Positions 29,354 through 40,109 of a stretch of 64,000 nt of DNA are shown here, piece after piece. A program made the position numbers and the translations under genes. The DNA is from Burkholderia sp. PAMC 26561 (GTDB lineage: Bacteria > Pseudomonadota > Gammaproteobacteria > Burkholderiales > Burkholderiaceae), in contig NZ_CP014306.1 in the NCBI RefSeq assembly GCF_001557535.2, positions 3,100,001-3,164,000 on the forward strand, read 5' to 3'. The notes beneath the pieces are model-generated. The model was not told the DNA's origin. It did no database searches and was given only the letters and a program-made list of their open reading frames with translations. Position 1 is the stretch's first letter. Each line of letters begins with the position of its first letter.

Positions 29354-30514
29354 TCAGGGGAGCGAAAAACGCGCGACGTTACCCTTGGCCGGCCCGAACT
29401 TGGCGGCCTCGACCGGTTGTCCGTCGAACGTCAGCGAGTCGAGGCCTGCGCGATTGCCGATCGTGATCTTGAACGGCGCTTCGCCCGCCACACGCTGCAC
29501 CGAATCGGCCTTGACCAATCCTGAGAACACTTCCTTGCCGTCCTTCTGGCGGACGCTGAACCAGCTGTCGGCCGCCACCTTCAATTCGAGCGTATTCGAG
29601 CCCGTGCCGACCGCAGCCGCAACGGATGCGGGTGTGGGCGCTCCGGCCTTCGCCGCATTCGTCAACGGAACTGCAGCGGGAACACCCGCGCTTCTGGCGG
29701 CGGCACCCTGAACTGCCGAAATGGTCGATGACGACGCCGGCAGCGCGTTCGTACCCAGCGGGCTCGGCATTGGCTGAGCGCCAGCTTGCTGCGTAGTCGC
29801 GTTGTTCTCTGCTGCGCCGCTTGCAGCCGTCGTATCGGCCGGCGCAACCGAACCGGCATTTGCGCTCGACTCTTCAGATCCAACTACGGCCGAACTCGTG
29901 CTCGTATCGCCGCCGGCTGACTGGCCCGTACCATTGGCGCTTGCTTTGAAACGGGCAAGCCACGCGGCGGAGTCACCGCCGGTATGCCACATTGCAAGCG
30001 CGATCACCGCAACGACTACAGCCGCCACGCCCCACAACCACGACCGGCGCTTAGGGGAACTGCCAAGCGGCACCGGTACACGGCCTCGCGGCAATCCTGC
30101 ACCCGACGATGCCGGCAACGACAAATTCTGTTCAACCGGACCGTTCGCCTGGCGCAACGCCGCAGTGAACGGCGCCGGATCGGCGCCCATGATCTTTGCG
30201 TAGCTACGCACAATGCCGGCCGCGAAATTGCGATCGGGAAAAAGACTGAGATCGCCGCTTTCAAGCGCGCGCAACTTTTGCGGCGAGACCTTCAACCGCG
30301 CGGAAACGTCGTCAAGCGACCAGTTCTTCGCCTCGCGAAGCTGCGTCAGACGCGCCCCTACCGCTGCGACCGATTCAAGGCGCGCGGCCTGGATTCCACC
30401 CTGCGCGGCGCTCGCGGCCCGCTCCGGCTGGCTTCCCGGCACATCGCCGGCTTGGCCGCCCGACTGGCCACCTTTATGAGCGCCAAACGGCGTCGGGTGC
30501 TGCGGCTCACTCAT
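29354..30514 (-). CDS. rodZ: RodZ-like helix-turn-helix membrane protein (DUF4115)
   Basis: Cytoskeletal protein predicted to link MreB to the envelope and influence cell shape. The cytoplasmic part has an Xre-type HTH (VGARLTQLREAKNWSLDDVSARLKVSPQKLRALESGD, about residues 51-90), then basic linker, one membrane helix (WLWGVAAVVVAVIALAMW, about 158-175), a long Ser/Ala/Thr-rich periplasmic linker, and a C-terminal beta domain (LELKVAADSWFSVRQKDGKEVFSG). Upstream of ispG in the same order as E. coli rodZ-ispG. The 228-bp gap to ispG holds no recognisable gene. Confidence 0.85.
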   Translation of the reverse strand: MSEPQHPTPFGAHKGGQSGGQAGDVPGSQPERAASAAQGGIQAARLESVAAVGARLTQLREAKNWSLDDVSARLKVSPQKLRALESGDLSLFPDRNFAAGIVRSYAKIMGADPAPFTAALRQANGPVEQNLSLPASSGAGLPRGRVPVPLGSSPKRRSWLWGVAAVVVAVIALAMWHTGGDSAAWLARFKASANGTGQSAGGDTSTSSAVVGSEESSANAGSVAPADTTAASGAAENNATTQQAGAQPMPSPLGTNALPASSSTISAVQGAAARSAGVPAAVPLTNAAKAGAPTPASVAAAVGTGSNTLELKVAADSWFSVRQKDGKEVFSGLVKADSVQRVAGEAPFKITIGNRAGLDSLTFDGQPVEAAKFGPAKGNVARFSLP

Positions 30515-30744
30515 CCCAATTTCCTCGCATCGATTCTTTTTTGTCGCTGCTCAGCTTCGTTGCCAAGCACGGCGCTACCGCACGGACTTGCCGCGCCGGC
30601 GTTGCAGACCGCTTTATAACAAAATGCGCGGTGTTGTGCGCCGACTTTGATCGTTTATTGCTGATTATTCCGATTCCGTAACCGAATGACACGTATCAGC
30701 CTGGAGCGCTCGTCTTGCGGCGCCGGCGTGGCTGATGAAACGAA

Positions 30745-31887
30745 TCAGACAGCCCGAACCTCAATTACCTTCGATGCCTTGCCCATGCGCTGCGCAAGAC
30801 GCGTACGGTCCTGGACCGCACCGGCCAGTTGTCCGCATGCCGCATCGATGTCGTCGCCGCGGGTCTTGCGCACCGTGGTCACTACACCGGCGTCCATCAA
30901 AACCTGCGCGAAACGCTTGATCTGCTCGTTCACCGAGCGCTTCAACCCGGATTCAGGGAACGGATTGAACGGGATCAAATTGAATTTGCAAGGCACGTCG
31001 CGCGTGAGCGCAACGAGCTCGCGTGCATGCGCTTCGCTGTCGTTCACGCCGTCGAGCATGCAGTACTCGAACGTGATGAAGTCGCGCGGCGCCACTTTCA
31101 AATAGCGCTGGCATGCCGCCATCAGTTCGCGCAACGGATACTTCTTGTTCAGCGGCACCAGCATGTCGCGCAAGGGGTCGTTCGGCGCGTGCAAGGATAC
31201 CGCGAGCGCAACCGGCAAATCCGCGCCAAGCCGGTCCATCATGGGCACGACACCCGAGGTCGACAAGGTCACGCGGCGACGCGACAACCCGTATGCGTTG
31301 TCGTCAAGCATCAGCCGCATGGCGGGCACCACGGCGTCGTAATTGAGCAGCGGTTCGCCCATGCCCATCATCACGACGTTGGTCACCACACGATCGGCCT
31401 TGCCATTGTTCGGCGCGCCGTAAGTACCGCTCTTCGATGCACGCAGCGCAAATTCCGCCATTCTCAACTGGCCGATGATTTCGCCTGTGCTCAGGTTGCG
31501 CGAGAAACCCTGCTTGCCGGTCGAGCAGAACCGGCAATTGACTGCGCAGCCCGCTTGCGATGAAACGCACAGCGTGCCGCGATTTTCTTCCGGAATATAG
31601 ACGGTCTCGACCGCGTTGCTACCGCCCACGTCGATCAGCCACTTGCGCGTGCCGTCGGTGGAAACATGGTCGCTGACGATGGCGGGCATATCCAGACTCG
31701 CCCGCCCTTTCAATTTTTCGCGCAGTGACTTCGCCAGATCGGTCATGCCGTCGAAATCGTCGACGCCGAACTGGTGAATCCAGCGCTGCAGTTGCTTGGC
31801 GCGAAACGGCTTCTCCCCCAGGCTGTCACAATAAGCGACAAGCCCGGCGGCATCGAGATCCAGAAGGTTGACGGTGGAAGCTGTCAT
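30745..31887 (-). CDS. rlmN: Dual-specificity RNA methyltransferase RlmN
   Basis: Radical SAM enzyme methylating C2 of A2503 in 23S rRNA and A37 of some tRNAs. The cluster motif is CAVNCRFC in [33 protein letters not shown] is the SAM-binding GEP-type motif, and the C-terminal [17 protein letters not shown] has the methyl-carrying Cys. Start ATG 31887 ([16 protein letters not shown]) gives 380 aa, the family length; ATG 31902, with AGGGA very close upstream, is also possible. Between ndk and rodZ. Confidence 0.94.
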   Translation of the reverse strand: MTASTVNLLDLDAAGLVAYCDSLGEKPFRAKQLQRWIHQFGVDDFDGMTDLAKSLREKLKGRASLDMPAIVSDHVSTDGTRKWLIDVGGSNAVETVYIPEENRGTLCVSSQAGCAVNCRFCSTGKQGFSRNLSTGEIIGQLRMAEFALRASKSGTYGAPNNGKADRVVTNVVMMGMGEPLLNYDAVVPAMRLMLDDNAYGLSRRRVTLSTSGVVPMMDRLGADLPVALAVSLHAPNDPLRDMLVPLNKKYPLRELMAACQRYLKVAPRDFITFEYCMLDGVNDSEAHARELVALTRDVPCKFNLIPFNPFPESGLKRSVNEQIKRFAQVLMDAGVVTTVRKTRGDDIDAACGQLAGAVQDRTRLAQRMGKASKVIEVRAV

Positions 31888-31998
31888 TCGATTTTCTGCC
31901 ATTTCCCTGATGAGCGAAGCCGGGAAGCCGTTCAAAGCCGCACCCCAGTTCGCTTTTCGGTTATTTCGCGCCAATTCCTGCGATAAATCTACTCCGAA

Positions 31999-32424
31999 TC
32001 AACGCGAATAAACGTTTACTTCGGGGAAGAAGAAAGCGATTTCCTGACGCGCCGTTTCTGCTGCGTCGGAACCGTGCACTGCGTTGGCGTCGATGCTGTC
32101 TGCGAAGTCAGCGCGGATGGTGCCCTTGTCAGCCTTCTTCGGATCCGTCGCGCCCATCAGGTCGCGGTTTGTCAGGATGGCGTTTTCGCCTTCCAGCGCC
32201 TGGATCATCACGGGGCCGGAGATCATGAATTCAACGAGGTCCTTGAAGAACGGACGTGCAGCGTGGACTGCGTAGAACTTTTCTGCATCAGCACGCGACA
32301 GGTGAACCATGCGCGACGCGATGATCTTGAGGCCCGCTTGTTCAAAACGGCTGTAGATCTGACCGATCACATTCTTTGCCACTGCATCCGGTTTGATAAT
32401 CGACAGGGTGCGCTCGATCGCCAT
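31999..32424 (-). CDS. ndk: Nucleoside diphosphate kinase
   Basis: Balances NTP pools by phosphate transfer through a phospho-His. [21 protein letters not shown] is the standard start; the active-site His is in [19 protein letters not shown]. 141 aa is normal. Start at 32424 is fixed by GGAG 8 nt upstream. First gene of the long minus-strand series that continues to purA; a candidate -10 lies at 32471-32476. Confidence 0.97.
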   Translation of the reverse strand: MAIERTLSIIKPDAVAKNVIGQIYSRFEQAGLKIIASRMVHLSRADAEKFYAVHAARPFFKDLVEFMISGPVMIQALEGENAILTNRDLMGATDPKKADKGTIRADFADSIDANAVHGSDAAETARQEIAFFFPEVNVYSR

Positions 32425-32470
32425 GAAAAACTCCAAAAAATTAACGGGTTACGAATATAAAGAATCGACA

Positions 32471-32476
32471 ATTGTA
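32471..32476 (-). promoter_or_regulatory. Candidate extended -10 of the ndk promoter
   Basis: On the minus strand TGC-TACAAT, an extended -10 form, lies about 45 nt upstream of the ndk ribosome site. No clear -35. Confidence 0.4.
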
Positions 32477-32715
32477 GCACGAAGCATTGTATGATTGCGA
32501 TGGAAACCTTACGACATCGTAAGCATCAAAGCTCAAGTCTCGTGACGAAATGCGCGGTAATTTTACTGGTTGAGCCATTGCAGTGCAGCACTGTTGATTT
32601 CGGTGCAACATAGGCGCATATCGCGTCTGTAAGGCTCGCCGCGTCGCGAAGTAAATAAGTCGAGCCGGAATTTTTGAACCAGTTGGCTTTACACAAGTTT
32701 AGGCAAGGAGAAACC

Positions 32716-33414
32716 ATGAACGAATCCCCTTACGGTTTTGGTCGCACAGGCAGTGTCACGTCGTCCGAAACCCGCAATCGCGTTTTACGGAACACGTACT
32801 GGCTGTTGGCGCTCTCCATGGTGCCGACCGTACTCGGCGCGTGGGTAGGCGTCGCGACCGGCTTCTCGCTGTTCGCGGCAACCAGCCCGGCCATGAGTTT
32901 CATCGCCTTCATGGCGATCGCTTTCGGCTTCATGTTCGCTATCGAGCGCACCAAGAACAGCAGCCTGGGCGTGCTCGTCCTGCTCGGCTTCACGTTCTTC
33001 ATGGGCCTGATGCTGTCGCGTCTCCTGAGCTTCATTCTCGGTTTCTCGAACGGACCGCAGCTCATCATGATGGCGTTTGGTGGCACGGGCGTGATCTTCG
33101 CGGCCATGGCGACCATCGCAACCGTGAGCAAGCGTGACTTCTCCGGTCTTGGCAAGTGGCTGTTCATGGGCGTGCTCGTGCTGCTGCTGGCCGCGTTTGC
33201 AAACGTGTTCCTGCATCTGCCGGCATTGATGCTGACCGTGTCGGTCCTCGCGATCGTGATTTTCTCGGCCTACATGCTGTTCGACGTCCAGCGCGTCGTG
33301 AACGGTGGCGAGACGAACTACATCAGCGCCGCACTCGCAATCTACCTCGACCTGTACAACGTGTTCACGAACCTGCTCGCGCTGCTTGGTATTTTCGGCG
33401 GGAATCGGAACTGA
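32716..33414 (+). CDS. Bax inhibitor-1 / YccA family membrane protein
   Basis: Seven-helix inner-membrane protein of the BI-1/YccA/YbhL family. E. coli YccA modulates FtsH, and other members are pH-sensitive Ca2+ leak channels. Hydrophobic helices run through the whole sequence, from TYWLLALSMVPTVLGAWVGV to VFTNLLALLGIFGGN; the family run FSAYMLFDVQRVVNGGETNY with its Asp residues is near residue 185. Start ATG 32716 is preceded by AAGGAG. 232 aa. Divergent from ndk; followed by a terminator. Confidence 0.9.
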   Translation: MNESPYGFGRTGSVTSSETRNRVLRNTYWLLALSMVPTVLGAWVGVATGFSLFAATSPAMSFIAFMAIAFGFMFAIERTKNSSLGVLVLLGFTFFMGLMLSRLLSFILGFSNGPQLIMMAFGGTGVIFAAMATIATVSKRDFSGLGKWLFMGVLVLLLAAFANVFLHLPALMLTVSVLAIVIFSAYMLFDVQRVVNGGETNYISAALAIYLDLYNVFTNLLALLGIFGGNRN

Positions 33415-33455
33415 CGCGGCGGAACTGATCCGGACAGCGAAAAAGTTTTATCGAT

Positions 33456-33488
33456 AAAAAAAGCCGGCCTCATTTGGGGCCGGCTTTT
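33456..33488. terminator. Bidirectional intrinsic terminator after the YccA-like gene
   Basis: Perfect 9-bp stem AAGCCGGCC (33461-33469) / GGCCGGCTT (33478-33486), A-tract before and TTTT after, between convergent genes (rlmD ends at 33517). Confidence 0.85.
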
Positions 33489-33516
33489 CCATGTCCGCGA
33501 CGGGGCTAGTTGCGGG

Positions 33517-34932
33517 TTAGTCGCGCTCGAACAGCGCGATCGATTCGACGTGCGACGTATGGGGAAACATGTTCATTACGCCAGCGCCCTTCAGCCTATA
33601 GCCCGCCTCGGTCACAAGCACGGCGGCGTCGCGAGCGAGCGTTGCCGGATTGCACGACACATATACAATGCGCTCAGGCATCAGATCATGATCGCCGTTC
33701 TGCGCCAGTTCCGCGAGCGCCTTCGACACCGCAAGCGCGCCGTCGCGTGGTGGATCGATGAGATATTTATCGAAGCGTCCAAGCGCACGCAGATTGTCTG
33801 CCGTAATCTCGAACAGGTTTCGGCATGCGAACGATGTGTGCCCGTCCACACCGTTTGCTTTCGCATTTTCAAGCGCGCGTTGAGTAAGGCTCTCGCTACC
33901 TTCAATGCCCACCACCTCGCGCGCAACCCGCGCAAGCGGCAGCGTGAAATTGCCGATACCGCAAAACAGATCCAGCACGCGGTCCGTGCGTGCGGAAGCC
34001 AGCAGCCGCAGCGCGCGGCTGACCAGCACGCGGTTGATCTGATGGTTGACCTGCGTGAAATCAGTCGGCTTGAACGGCATCCGGATGTTGAATTGCGGCA
34101 AGGTGTACGCCAGTTCTTGTTCGACCGGATGGAACGGATAAGCCGTCTCCGGCCCTTTGGGCTGCAGCCACATCTGCACGCCGTGCTCTTCGGCGAATGC
34201 ACGTACCAGCGATTTGTCGGCTTCGGTCAATGATTCAAGAATCCGCAACACCAGCGCCGTAACCTCGGCGCCAACGGCGACTTCAATCTGCGGCAGACGA
34301 TCGCGAACGGAGAGATCCTGAACCAGCTTGCGAAGCGGCATGAGCAACGCCGACACTTGCGGCGTTAGAACGTCGCAAGTCTGCATGTCGGCGACGAAGT
34401 CGCTTTTTTTCTCATGAAACCCGACCAGCGCCCCGCCCTTGCCCGCGATCAGCCGCACAGACAAGCGCGCCCGGTAACGATACCCCCACGAAGGCCCGTG
34501 AATCGGCCGATAGATGGTCTCGGCGCTCAGCTTGCCGATCCGCTCGAGGTTGTCCTCGAGCACGCGTTGCTTGACCGCGATCTGTGCGCGAACATCGAGA
34601 TGCTGCATGGAGCAGCCGCCACATTTGCTGAAATAGGGACATTTTGGACGCGTGCGCATCACGCTTTCGCGCAGCACCTTGACGAGCAACCCGTTCTCGA
34701 ATGCCGCTTTCCGGCGAAAGGTCACATACGAGACACGTTCACCCGGCAGCGCGCCTTCTACAAAGATAACCTTGCCCGGCGAGCCGTCCTCGGTGGCCGC
34801 GCGGCCGACTCCCTGCGCCTCCATATCGAGTGAATCGATTTCGATCTCGACCGGTGCGGCCGTCGGGTCCAACGGAACGATTCGGGCCGGCATGCTCCAG
34901 CGGCGGTTGGATTTTTTACGAGCGCGAGGCAC
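33517..34932 (-). CDS. rlmD: 23S rRNA (uracil-1939-C5)-methyltransferase
   Basis: SAM-dependent methyltransferase with an Fe-S cluster, TrmA/RumA family. N-terminal TRAM domain ([15 protein letters not shown]), Fe-S Cys residues in [13 protein letters not shown]-binding [15 protein letters not shown] and catalytic Cys in [13 protein letters not shown] prefer a GTG start at 34932 (encoding [11 protein letters not shown]) because AGGAAG lies 7 nt upstream; this gives the basic N-terminus common in RlmD and 471 aa. The next ATG (34893) would have its only purine run almost touching it. Frame extension beyond 34932 has no support. Confidence 0.92.
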   Translation of the reverse strand: MPRARKKSNRRWSMPARIVPLDPTAAPVEIEIDSLDMEAQGVGRAATEDGSPGKVIFVEGALPGERVSYVTFRRKAAFENGLLVKVLRESVMRTRPKCPYFSKCGGCSMQHLDVRAQIAVKQRVLEDNLERIGKLSAETIYRPIHGPSWGYRYRARLSVRLIAGKGGALVGFHEKKSDFVADMQTCDVLTPQVSALLMPLRKLVQDLSVRDRLPQIEVAVGAEVTALVLRILESLTEADKSLVRAFAEEHGVQMWLQPKGPETAYPFHPVEQELAYTLPQFNIRMPFKPTDFTQVNHQINRVLVSRALRLLASARTDRVLDLFCGIGNFTLPLARVAREVVGIEGSESLTQRALENAKANGVDGHTSFACRNLFEITADNLRALGRFDKYLIDPPRDGALAVSKALAELAQNGDHDLMPERIVYVSCNPATLARDAAVLVTEAGYRLKGAGVMNMFPHTSHVESIALFERD

Positions 34933-35035
34933 CTGCGGACTTCCTGACTGATATTTGAACTGCGATGGGGACTGACGTCGAAGGGCAGGATTGTAAACGA
35001 TGCGGGTGCGGCACTCGCCTGATGCTGCGGAAGGC

Positions 35036-35812
35036 TTATTGACCGAACGCCGCGAGATATTCCGCCCAGTGCGGCGCCGGCTCGAGCGCAAGGGCGTTCT
35101 TCACGACGTTGATTTCATCCGCATATTCTTCCTGCGAAAAACCGCCGCGCATCAACTGGAACCGGCAATACATCAGGTACGTATTGACCACGTCGGTCTC
35201 GCAGTAATTGCGGATTTCTTCGAGTCGTCCCTCCGAGAACGCTTGCCAGACCTTGCCACCGTCCATGCCGAGTTTTCCCGGAAAGCCGCAGAGCTTCGCC
35301 AACGCATCGAGTGGTGCATTCGCGCGGGCCTGGTACATCGCGAGCACGTCCATGAGGTCGGTGTGACGCGCGTGGTAGCGGCTGATGTAGTTGTTGTAGC
35401 GGAATTCGCGGTCATCGCTTCCGAGGTCCCAGTACCGCGAAGCCGCTACGCCGTGGATCATCGCGCGATAGTGCAGTACCGGCAGATCGAAACCGCCGCC
35501 GTTCCACGAAACCAGTTGTGGCGTGTACTTCTCGATCACGCGAAAGAACGACTGGATCAGCGTGGCTTCGGTGTCCGTCGTAGTGCCGAGCGAGCGCACG
35601 CGAAATCCCGTGTTATCACGAAACACGCACGAAATGGCGGCGATGCGCTGCAGATGGTGCGGCAGGAAGTCGTTGCCCACGCGCTCCCGGCGCGCGGCGA
35701 ATGCGTGCTCGGCGACTTCGGCGTCGGTGAGCGTGGCGGAGAGATCTTCGAGACGGCGAATGCCGTCGACATCGGGAATCGTCTCGATATCGAAAACGAG
35801 AATGGGTGTCAT
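35036..35812 (-). CDS. 3'-5' exonuclease, PolB-like (DNA_pol_B_exo2)
   Basis: DEDD-superfamily exonuclease of the predicted PolB-like type. Exo I is [12 protein letters not shown] (Asp and Glu), Exo II is [17 protein letters not shown], and Exo III is [16 protein letters not shown], so all acidic residues appear present. 258 aa with no polymerase domain. Substrate unknown; likely a DNA repair or RNA-processing nuclease. It lies between rpoS and rlmD on the same strand, 104 bp from the rlmD start and 65 bp after rpoS. Confidence 0.85.
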   Translation of the reverse strand: MTPILVFDIETIPDVDGIRRLEDLSATLTDAEVAEHAFAARRERVGNDFLPHHLQRIAAISCVFRDNTGFRVRSLGTTTDTEATLIQSFFRVIEKYTPQLVSWNGGGFDLPVLHYRAMIHGVAASRYWDLGSDDREFRYNNYISRYHARHTDLMDVLAMYQARANAPLDALAKLCGFPGKLGMDGGKVWQAFSEGRLEEIRNYCETDVVNTYLMYCRFQLMRGGFSQEEYADEINVVKNALALEPAPHWAEYLAAFGQ

Positions 35813-35877
35813 TGCTTTATTCGATGCTGCGTTTTTAAGGAAAGCGCTGACCGGGTCGCCGCCCGAATTGCGAAAGG

Positions 35878-36969
35878 CTAGAGAACAGCGTCTTTGCGCA
35901 CACCGTTCGATGCAAAAAATCGCTTTAGCCGCACTAGCGCTTCTTGCTGGATCTGGCGCACGCGTTCGCGCGTCAGGCCCATTTCGTCGGCGAGTTCTTC
36001 GAGCGTGGCCGGCTCGATGTGGTTCAGGCCAAAACGTCGCTCGATGACGTGCCGGTGTTTGTCGGAGAGACGCGAAAGCCAGAGCTTGGTCAGCGTTTCC
36101 AGTTCACGATGCTGAACTTCGGAATCGGGCGACTGGCTGGCGTCGTCGGATAGAAGGTCCAGCAAACTGCTCGCCGGGTCCAGATCGAGCGGCGCGTCCA
36201 GCGACGCTGTGTGTTCGTTCAGCGCGAGGATGTCGGTAACTTCTTCAGGCGTCTTCCCGGTGAGATGCGCGATGTCGTCGATGCTTGCGTCGCGCCTGTC
36301 CGGCGCGATTGCCGCAGTGGAATTCGCCGAGCTTTTCTCGAGATGACGTTTCGCGCGCAGCACCTGATTGAGCTCGCGAATCACATGCACCGGCAAACGC
36401 ACCGTACGCGCCTGATTCATGATCGCGCGCTCGATGCTCTGGCGGATCCACCACGTGGCATACGTAGAAAACCGGAAACCGCGCGTGGGATCGAATTTTT
36501 CGATGGCGTGCATCAGGCCGAGATTGCCTTCCTCGATCAGGTCGAGCAACGGGACGCCCCGATTCAGATAACCCTTCGCGATGCTGACCACCAGCCGCAA
36601 ATTGCGTTCGATCATCACCTGCCGCGCCTCGAATTCGCCGGCTTTCGCAAGCCGCGAATAACGCTGCTCTTCTTCGACCGTCAAGAGCGGCTTGACGCTG
36701 ATGCGATTCAGGTAATGCTGGATGGTGTCGGCAGTGAGTTCCGCCTGCAGGATCGATTTGAAGTCGTCAACGTCGGGCACGGTATCGTTTGCGCCCTCCA
36801 CTGCTTCCTTGCGGTTTGATCCGCTGTCTTCGTCGCTATCCAGCTCGGCTTCAGCCGCTTCGGATTCCGACTCGTCAGCGTGGTTCGAAGCGCCGTCTTC
36901 CACCGTTGTCTGCGTGGGTCTGATTAAATCAGTCTCGGCTTGCGGCGGATGGCGCTTCGATTTAGGCAT
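35878..36969 (-). CDS. rpoS: RNA polymerase sigma factor RpoS
   Basis: Stationary-phase/general stress sigma factor. Region 1.2 includes [21 protein letters not shown], region 2 [20 protein letters not shown] and [16 protein letters not shown], and region 4 [20 protein letters not shown] with the [17 protein letters not shown]. 363 aa, about 30 residues longer than E. coli RpoS because of an acidic N-terminus ([20 protein letters not shown]). The nlpD-rpoS order is the classic one; in E. coli the main rpoS promoter lies inside nlpD, so one may exist here too. Confidence 0.96.
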   Translation of the reverse strand: MPKSKRHPPQAETDLIRPTQTTVEDGASNHADESESEAAEAELDSDEDSGSNRKEAVEGANDTVPDVDDFKSILQAELTADTIQHYLNRISVKPLLTVEEEQRYSRLAKAGEFEARQVMIERNLRLVVSIAKGYLNRGVPLLDLIEEGNLGLMHAIEKFDPTRGFRFSTYATWWIRQSIERAIMNQARTVRLPVHVIRELNQVLRAKRHLEKSSANSTAAIAPDRRDASIDDIAHLTGKTPEEVTDILALNEHTASLDAPLDLDPASSLLDLLSDDASQSPDSEVQHRELETLTKLWLSRLSDKHRHVIERRFGLNHIEPATLEELADEMGLTRERVRQIQQEALVRLKRFFASNGVRKDAVL

Positions 36970-36980
36970 GATGATTTCGC

Positions 36981-37982
36981 TTATTGCGGCGGCAAATACG
37001 TCAGAGGGTCGACAGGTTTGCCCTGCCGGCGAACTTCGAAATGCAACATCACACGGTCCGAATCGCTGCTGCCCATCTCGGCGATCTTCTGCCCTTTTGT
37101 CACCGCGTCACCTTCTTTTACCATCAAAGCGCGGTTATGTGCGTATGCGGTCAGAAAAGTTGCGTCGTGCTTGATGATGATGAGATTACCGTATCCGCGC
37201 AGACCATTGCCGGAATAAACAACCCGTCCATCCGCCGCGGCATTGACCGGATCGCCCGGCGCGCCGCCAATATTGACACCTTTGTTCTTGGCGTCGTCGA
37301 ACGTGCCGAGAATCGGTCCGCGCGCCGGCCAGATGAACGCGGGTTGGGCCGCCGGCGCAGCCGCTGCCGCGCCGTTATCGATTCCGGTGGCGGGCTGGTT
37401 CATTGCCAGCCCGGGCGTCGCGCCCGGTACCGGAGGTTGCGGCGTTCCCATGCCGGACGATGAACCGTAAGCCGGCGCCTGCGGCAGCATGGTGCTGCCT
37501 GCGCCGTTGGTGGTGGCAGCACCGTTCGCGCCATTCGCGCCATACGTGCTCGTCAGCGGCTGCGCCTGCACGCCGCCGCCTACGATAGGCGCGGTAGACA
37601 CGCCCGGCGTTGCGGCGGCAAGATTTGCACCCGGAGGCGCTACCCGCAGCAGCTGGTCAACTTCGATTTGATTCGGGTTCGTCATGTTGTTCCACGACGC
37701 GATATCCCGATAATTCTGGCCGTTTTCCAGCGCAATCCGGTATAGGGTGTCACCCGGTTTTACGCGGTAGTAGCCTGGCGGCGGCGGACCCGGCGGCAGG
37801 ACGGCACCGTCCTGAGCGGCTTGCGTGCCGATCGCAGCTCCGGTCCGGTCGACGACCGGCGCATTGTCCATCCGTGTCGCGCACGCCGCCAGCACGGACA
37901 GCGCCGCGACACACACCATGCGCTGAACCACGGTCAAACCAGGGTTCGCGCTCACTTCTCGTTTAGCACGCAACATACTCAT
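36981..37982 (-). CDS. nlpD: NlpD-like lipoprotein, LysM and degenerate M23 domain
   Basis: Activator of peptidoglycan amidases in cell separation. Lipoprotein signal ending VLAACAT (Cys near residue 33), LysM domain [20 protein letters not shown] (about 70-115), Gly/Ala/Pro-rich linker, and C-terminal M23 fold ([19 protein letters not shown]...[20 protein letters not shown]). The zinc-ligand positions are altered (GVNIGG instead of HxGxD; MLHFE instead of HLHFE), as in E. coli NlpD, so it is not expected to cut peptidoglycan. ATG 37982 lies 5 nt after the pcm stop; a TTG at 37991 is an unlikely alternative. Confidence 0.9.
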   Translation of the reverse strand: MSMLRAKREVSANPGLTVVQRMVCVAALSVLAACATRMDNAPVVDRTGAAIGTQAAQDGAVLPPGPPPPGYYRVKPGDTLYRIALENGQNYRDIASWNNMTNPNQIEVDQLLRVAPPGANLAAATPGVSTAPIVGGGVQAQPLTSTYGANGANGAATTNGAGSTMLPQAPAYGSSSGMGTPQPPVPGATPGLAMNQPATGIDNGAAAAAPAAQPAFIWPARGPILGTFDDAKNKGVNIGGAPGDPVNAAADGRVVYSGNGLRGYGNLIIIKHDATFLTAYAHNRALMVKEGDAVTKGQKIAEMGSSDSDRVMLHFEVRRQGKPVDPLTYLPPQ

Positions 37983-37987
37983 CGGTG

Positions 37988-39148
37988 TCAAATCACTCCG
38001 GATTTTAAAGGTACAAAGAAAACCCGATCAAGCTGCGACTCGCGCCATTGCGTGGGCGAAACGCGCTCGACGAGCGTCAGGATTTGCGCTTGCGCGGTTT
38101 GCGATCCGACCGGCGCAACCAGCCTGCCGCCAACGGCGAGTTGATCGAGCAGCGCTTGCGGAACATCGAGCCCCGCGCACGCTATGACGATGGCGTCGAA
38201 CGGCGCGGCTGCCGGCAGTCCGAGCCGGCCATCGCCGTAATGCAAACGGATGTTCGGTACACGCAAGGGGCGCAAATTCAGCTTCGCGCGCTCCGACAAC
38301 GGCCGAATCCGTTCAATGGAGTACACATCAGTTGCGACCTGCGACAACACGGCCGCCTGGTAACCACAGCCGGTGCCGATTTCCAACACGTTTTTCAGCG
38401 TTCGCCCCGCAGCAACCAGTTCGATCATTCGCGCGACAACCGAAGGTTTCGAGATCGTCTGGTGATGACCGATTGGCAACGCGGCGTCCTCGTAGGCCTG
38501 CGCCGCAAGCCCGGGGTCCACGAACATGTGCCGCGGCACCGCTGACATGGCCGCCAGCACACGCAGGTCTGTGATGCCGTTTGCGCGCAGCCGTTCGACC
38601 ATACGTTCACGCACCCGTTCCGATGTCAACGCGTGCGTGCTGCCATGCGTTCCGTGCAACGCCGTCTTCCGGCCCGTACCGGACTTGACGTCCGGCTGCT
38701 GCACCGGCTTCGTATCCTGCGCCGCCTGAGCCTTCACGCTCGCGGCGAAGTCCCGCGTTTCGTTCAGGCGCGCACCGGAACGCAACGCCCCGGACTGATG
38801 GTGAGCCACAACCGCAGAAGGCTTCGGTGCGGCATGCGGCTTTCCTGCTGTCGTTCCCGGAACGCCGGCCGGCTTGACTACAGCGTTGGCCTTCGCTCCG
38901 GGATGAAGCGCCGTCGACAATTTCGCAACCTTTGCAGCCGCGGGTTTCAGCGTCGCGGCGCCGGCCTTGTGCGTTGCCCCCGCCGGCCGCGCTGCGCCGT
39001 TACCGCCCGCGATCGACTTCAGGACCGGCTTCGCGACCGGCCTGGCGTTCGATTTGCTGCTTGCATCGGGACGCGCAGTCGCTTTGCGCGGCTCGCGCAC
39101 CAGGTCGGCGAGTGCCAGCGGGAAGCGTTTTGCGCGTTCTTCCGTCAT
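37988..39148 (-). CDS. pcm: Protein-L-isoaspartate O-methyltransferase with long N-terminal extension
   Basis: Repairs isoaspartyl residues in aged proteins using SAM. The catalytic domain is the C-terminal 210 residues: [42 protein letters not shown] motif [17 protein letters not shown] and [18 protein letters not shown]. It is preceded by about 170 residues rich in Ala, Lys, Pro and Arg, of low complexity and probably disordered; E. coli Pcm has only 208 aa. ATG 39148 overlaps the surE stop as ATGA, indicating translational coupling. Order surE-pcm-nlpD-rpoS is conserved. Confidence 0.9.
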   Translation of the reverse strand: MTEERAKRFPLALADLVREPRKATARPDASSKSNARPVAKPVLKSIAGGNGAARPAGATHKAGAATLKPAAAKVAKLSTALHPGAKANAVVKPAGVPGTTAGKPHAAPKPSAVVAHHQSGALRSGARLNETRDFAASVKAQAAQDTKPVQQPDVKSGTGRKTALHGTHGSTHALTSERVRERMVERLRANGITDLRVLAAMSAVPRHMFVDPGLAAQAYEDAALPIGHHQTISKPSVVARMIELVAAGRTLKNVLEIGTGCGYQAAVLSQVATDVYSIERIRPLSERAKLNLRPLRVPNIRLHYGDGRLGLPAAAPFDAIVIACAGLDVPQALLDQLAVGGRLVAPVGSQTAQAQILTLVERVSPTQWRESQLDRVFFVPLKSGVI

Positions 39149-39903
39149 GAACGGCTGCTCCGCGCCTCGGCCCACTCGCGCGTGGCGGGCAGCAGCTTGG
39201 TATGCGTGAGATCGAGTTGCAACGGCGTGATTGAAACATGTCCGTTCGCAATAGCATGAAAATCTGTGCCTTCGCTTGCATCGAGCGCGTCGCCTGACGG
39301 CCCGATCCACCAGATCGGGTTCCCGCGGGGATCGATTTGCCGGATCACCGGTTGCGAGGGATGACGCTTGCCAAGCCGCGTGATGCGCCACTCTCCCATT
39401 TCTTCGTAAGGCAGACTTGGAATGTTCACATTCAATAACGGATGGCCCGGCATGGGATGCGCCAGAAAATGCGCAACGATGTCAGCGGCAACGCGCGCTG
39501 CGTCTTCAAGATGCAACCAGTCGCGCCCGACCAGCGAGAACGCGATGGCCGGCACGCCGAACATGAAACCTTCTGTCGCCGCCGCGACCGTTCCGGAATA
39601 TAACGTGTCCTCGCCCATGTTCTGGCCGTTATTGATACCGGAAACGACCAGGTCCGGCTGCTTTTCCAGCATGCCCGTCAGCGCGATATGCACTGAGTCG
39701 GTGGGCGTACCGTTCACGTAATTGAAACCGTTCGGCGCCGTGTGAATGGTGAGCGGGCGCGACAGTGTCAGCGAGTTAGAAGCACCGCTGCAATTCTGCT
39801 CAGGGGCCATGACCGTGACCTGCCCAAGCGGCTCCATGGCCGCGTGCAGCACGTTGAGCCCGCGGGCCAGATAACCGTCGTCGTTGCTGAGTAGGATTTG
39901 CAT
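39145..39903 (-). CDS. surE: 5'/3'-nucleotidase SurE
   Basis: Metal-dependent nucleoside monophosphatase of stationary-phase survival. N-terminal [19 protein letters not shown] carries the metal-binding Asp pair, followed by the Ser/Asn site [10 protein letters not shown] and [20 protein letters not shown] with further ligands. 252 aa is normal. First gene of the surE-pcm-nlpD-rpoS run; divergent from the quinone oxidoreductase gene across 206 bp. Confidence 0.96.
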   Translation of the reverse strand: MQILLSNDDGYLARGLNVLHAAMEPLGQVTVMAPEQNCSGASNSLTLSRPLTIHTAPNGFNYVNGTPTDSVHIALTGMLEKQPDLVVSGINNGQNMGEDTLYSGTVAAATEGFMFGVPAIAFSLVGRDWLHLEDAARVAADIVAHFLAHPMPGHPLLNVNIPSLPYEEMGEWRITRLGKRHPSQPVIRQIDPRGNPIWWIGPSGDALDASEGTDFHAIANGHVSITPLQLDLTHTKLLPATREWAEARSSRS

Positions 39904-40109
39904 TCGACGATTGTAACCGAGGAAAGTAGGCCCGCGGCCCGGCCGTGGGGTCCTCGGCCGAACGGCCAGGTTTTCCGCGCAATGCTGGTTGATCTCGAGC
40001 GTTTTTCGTGCGTTTTATTAGACCGGATGGCTAACGCTGCGTCTCTGAACGCACGCCCGGGCAACGTCGTTTTACACTGGCGCATAGCGGATTTTTCAAT
40101 GGAGACCCC

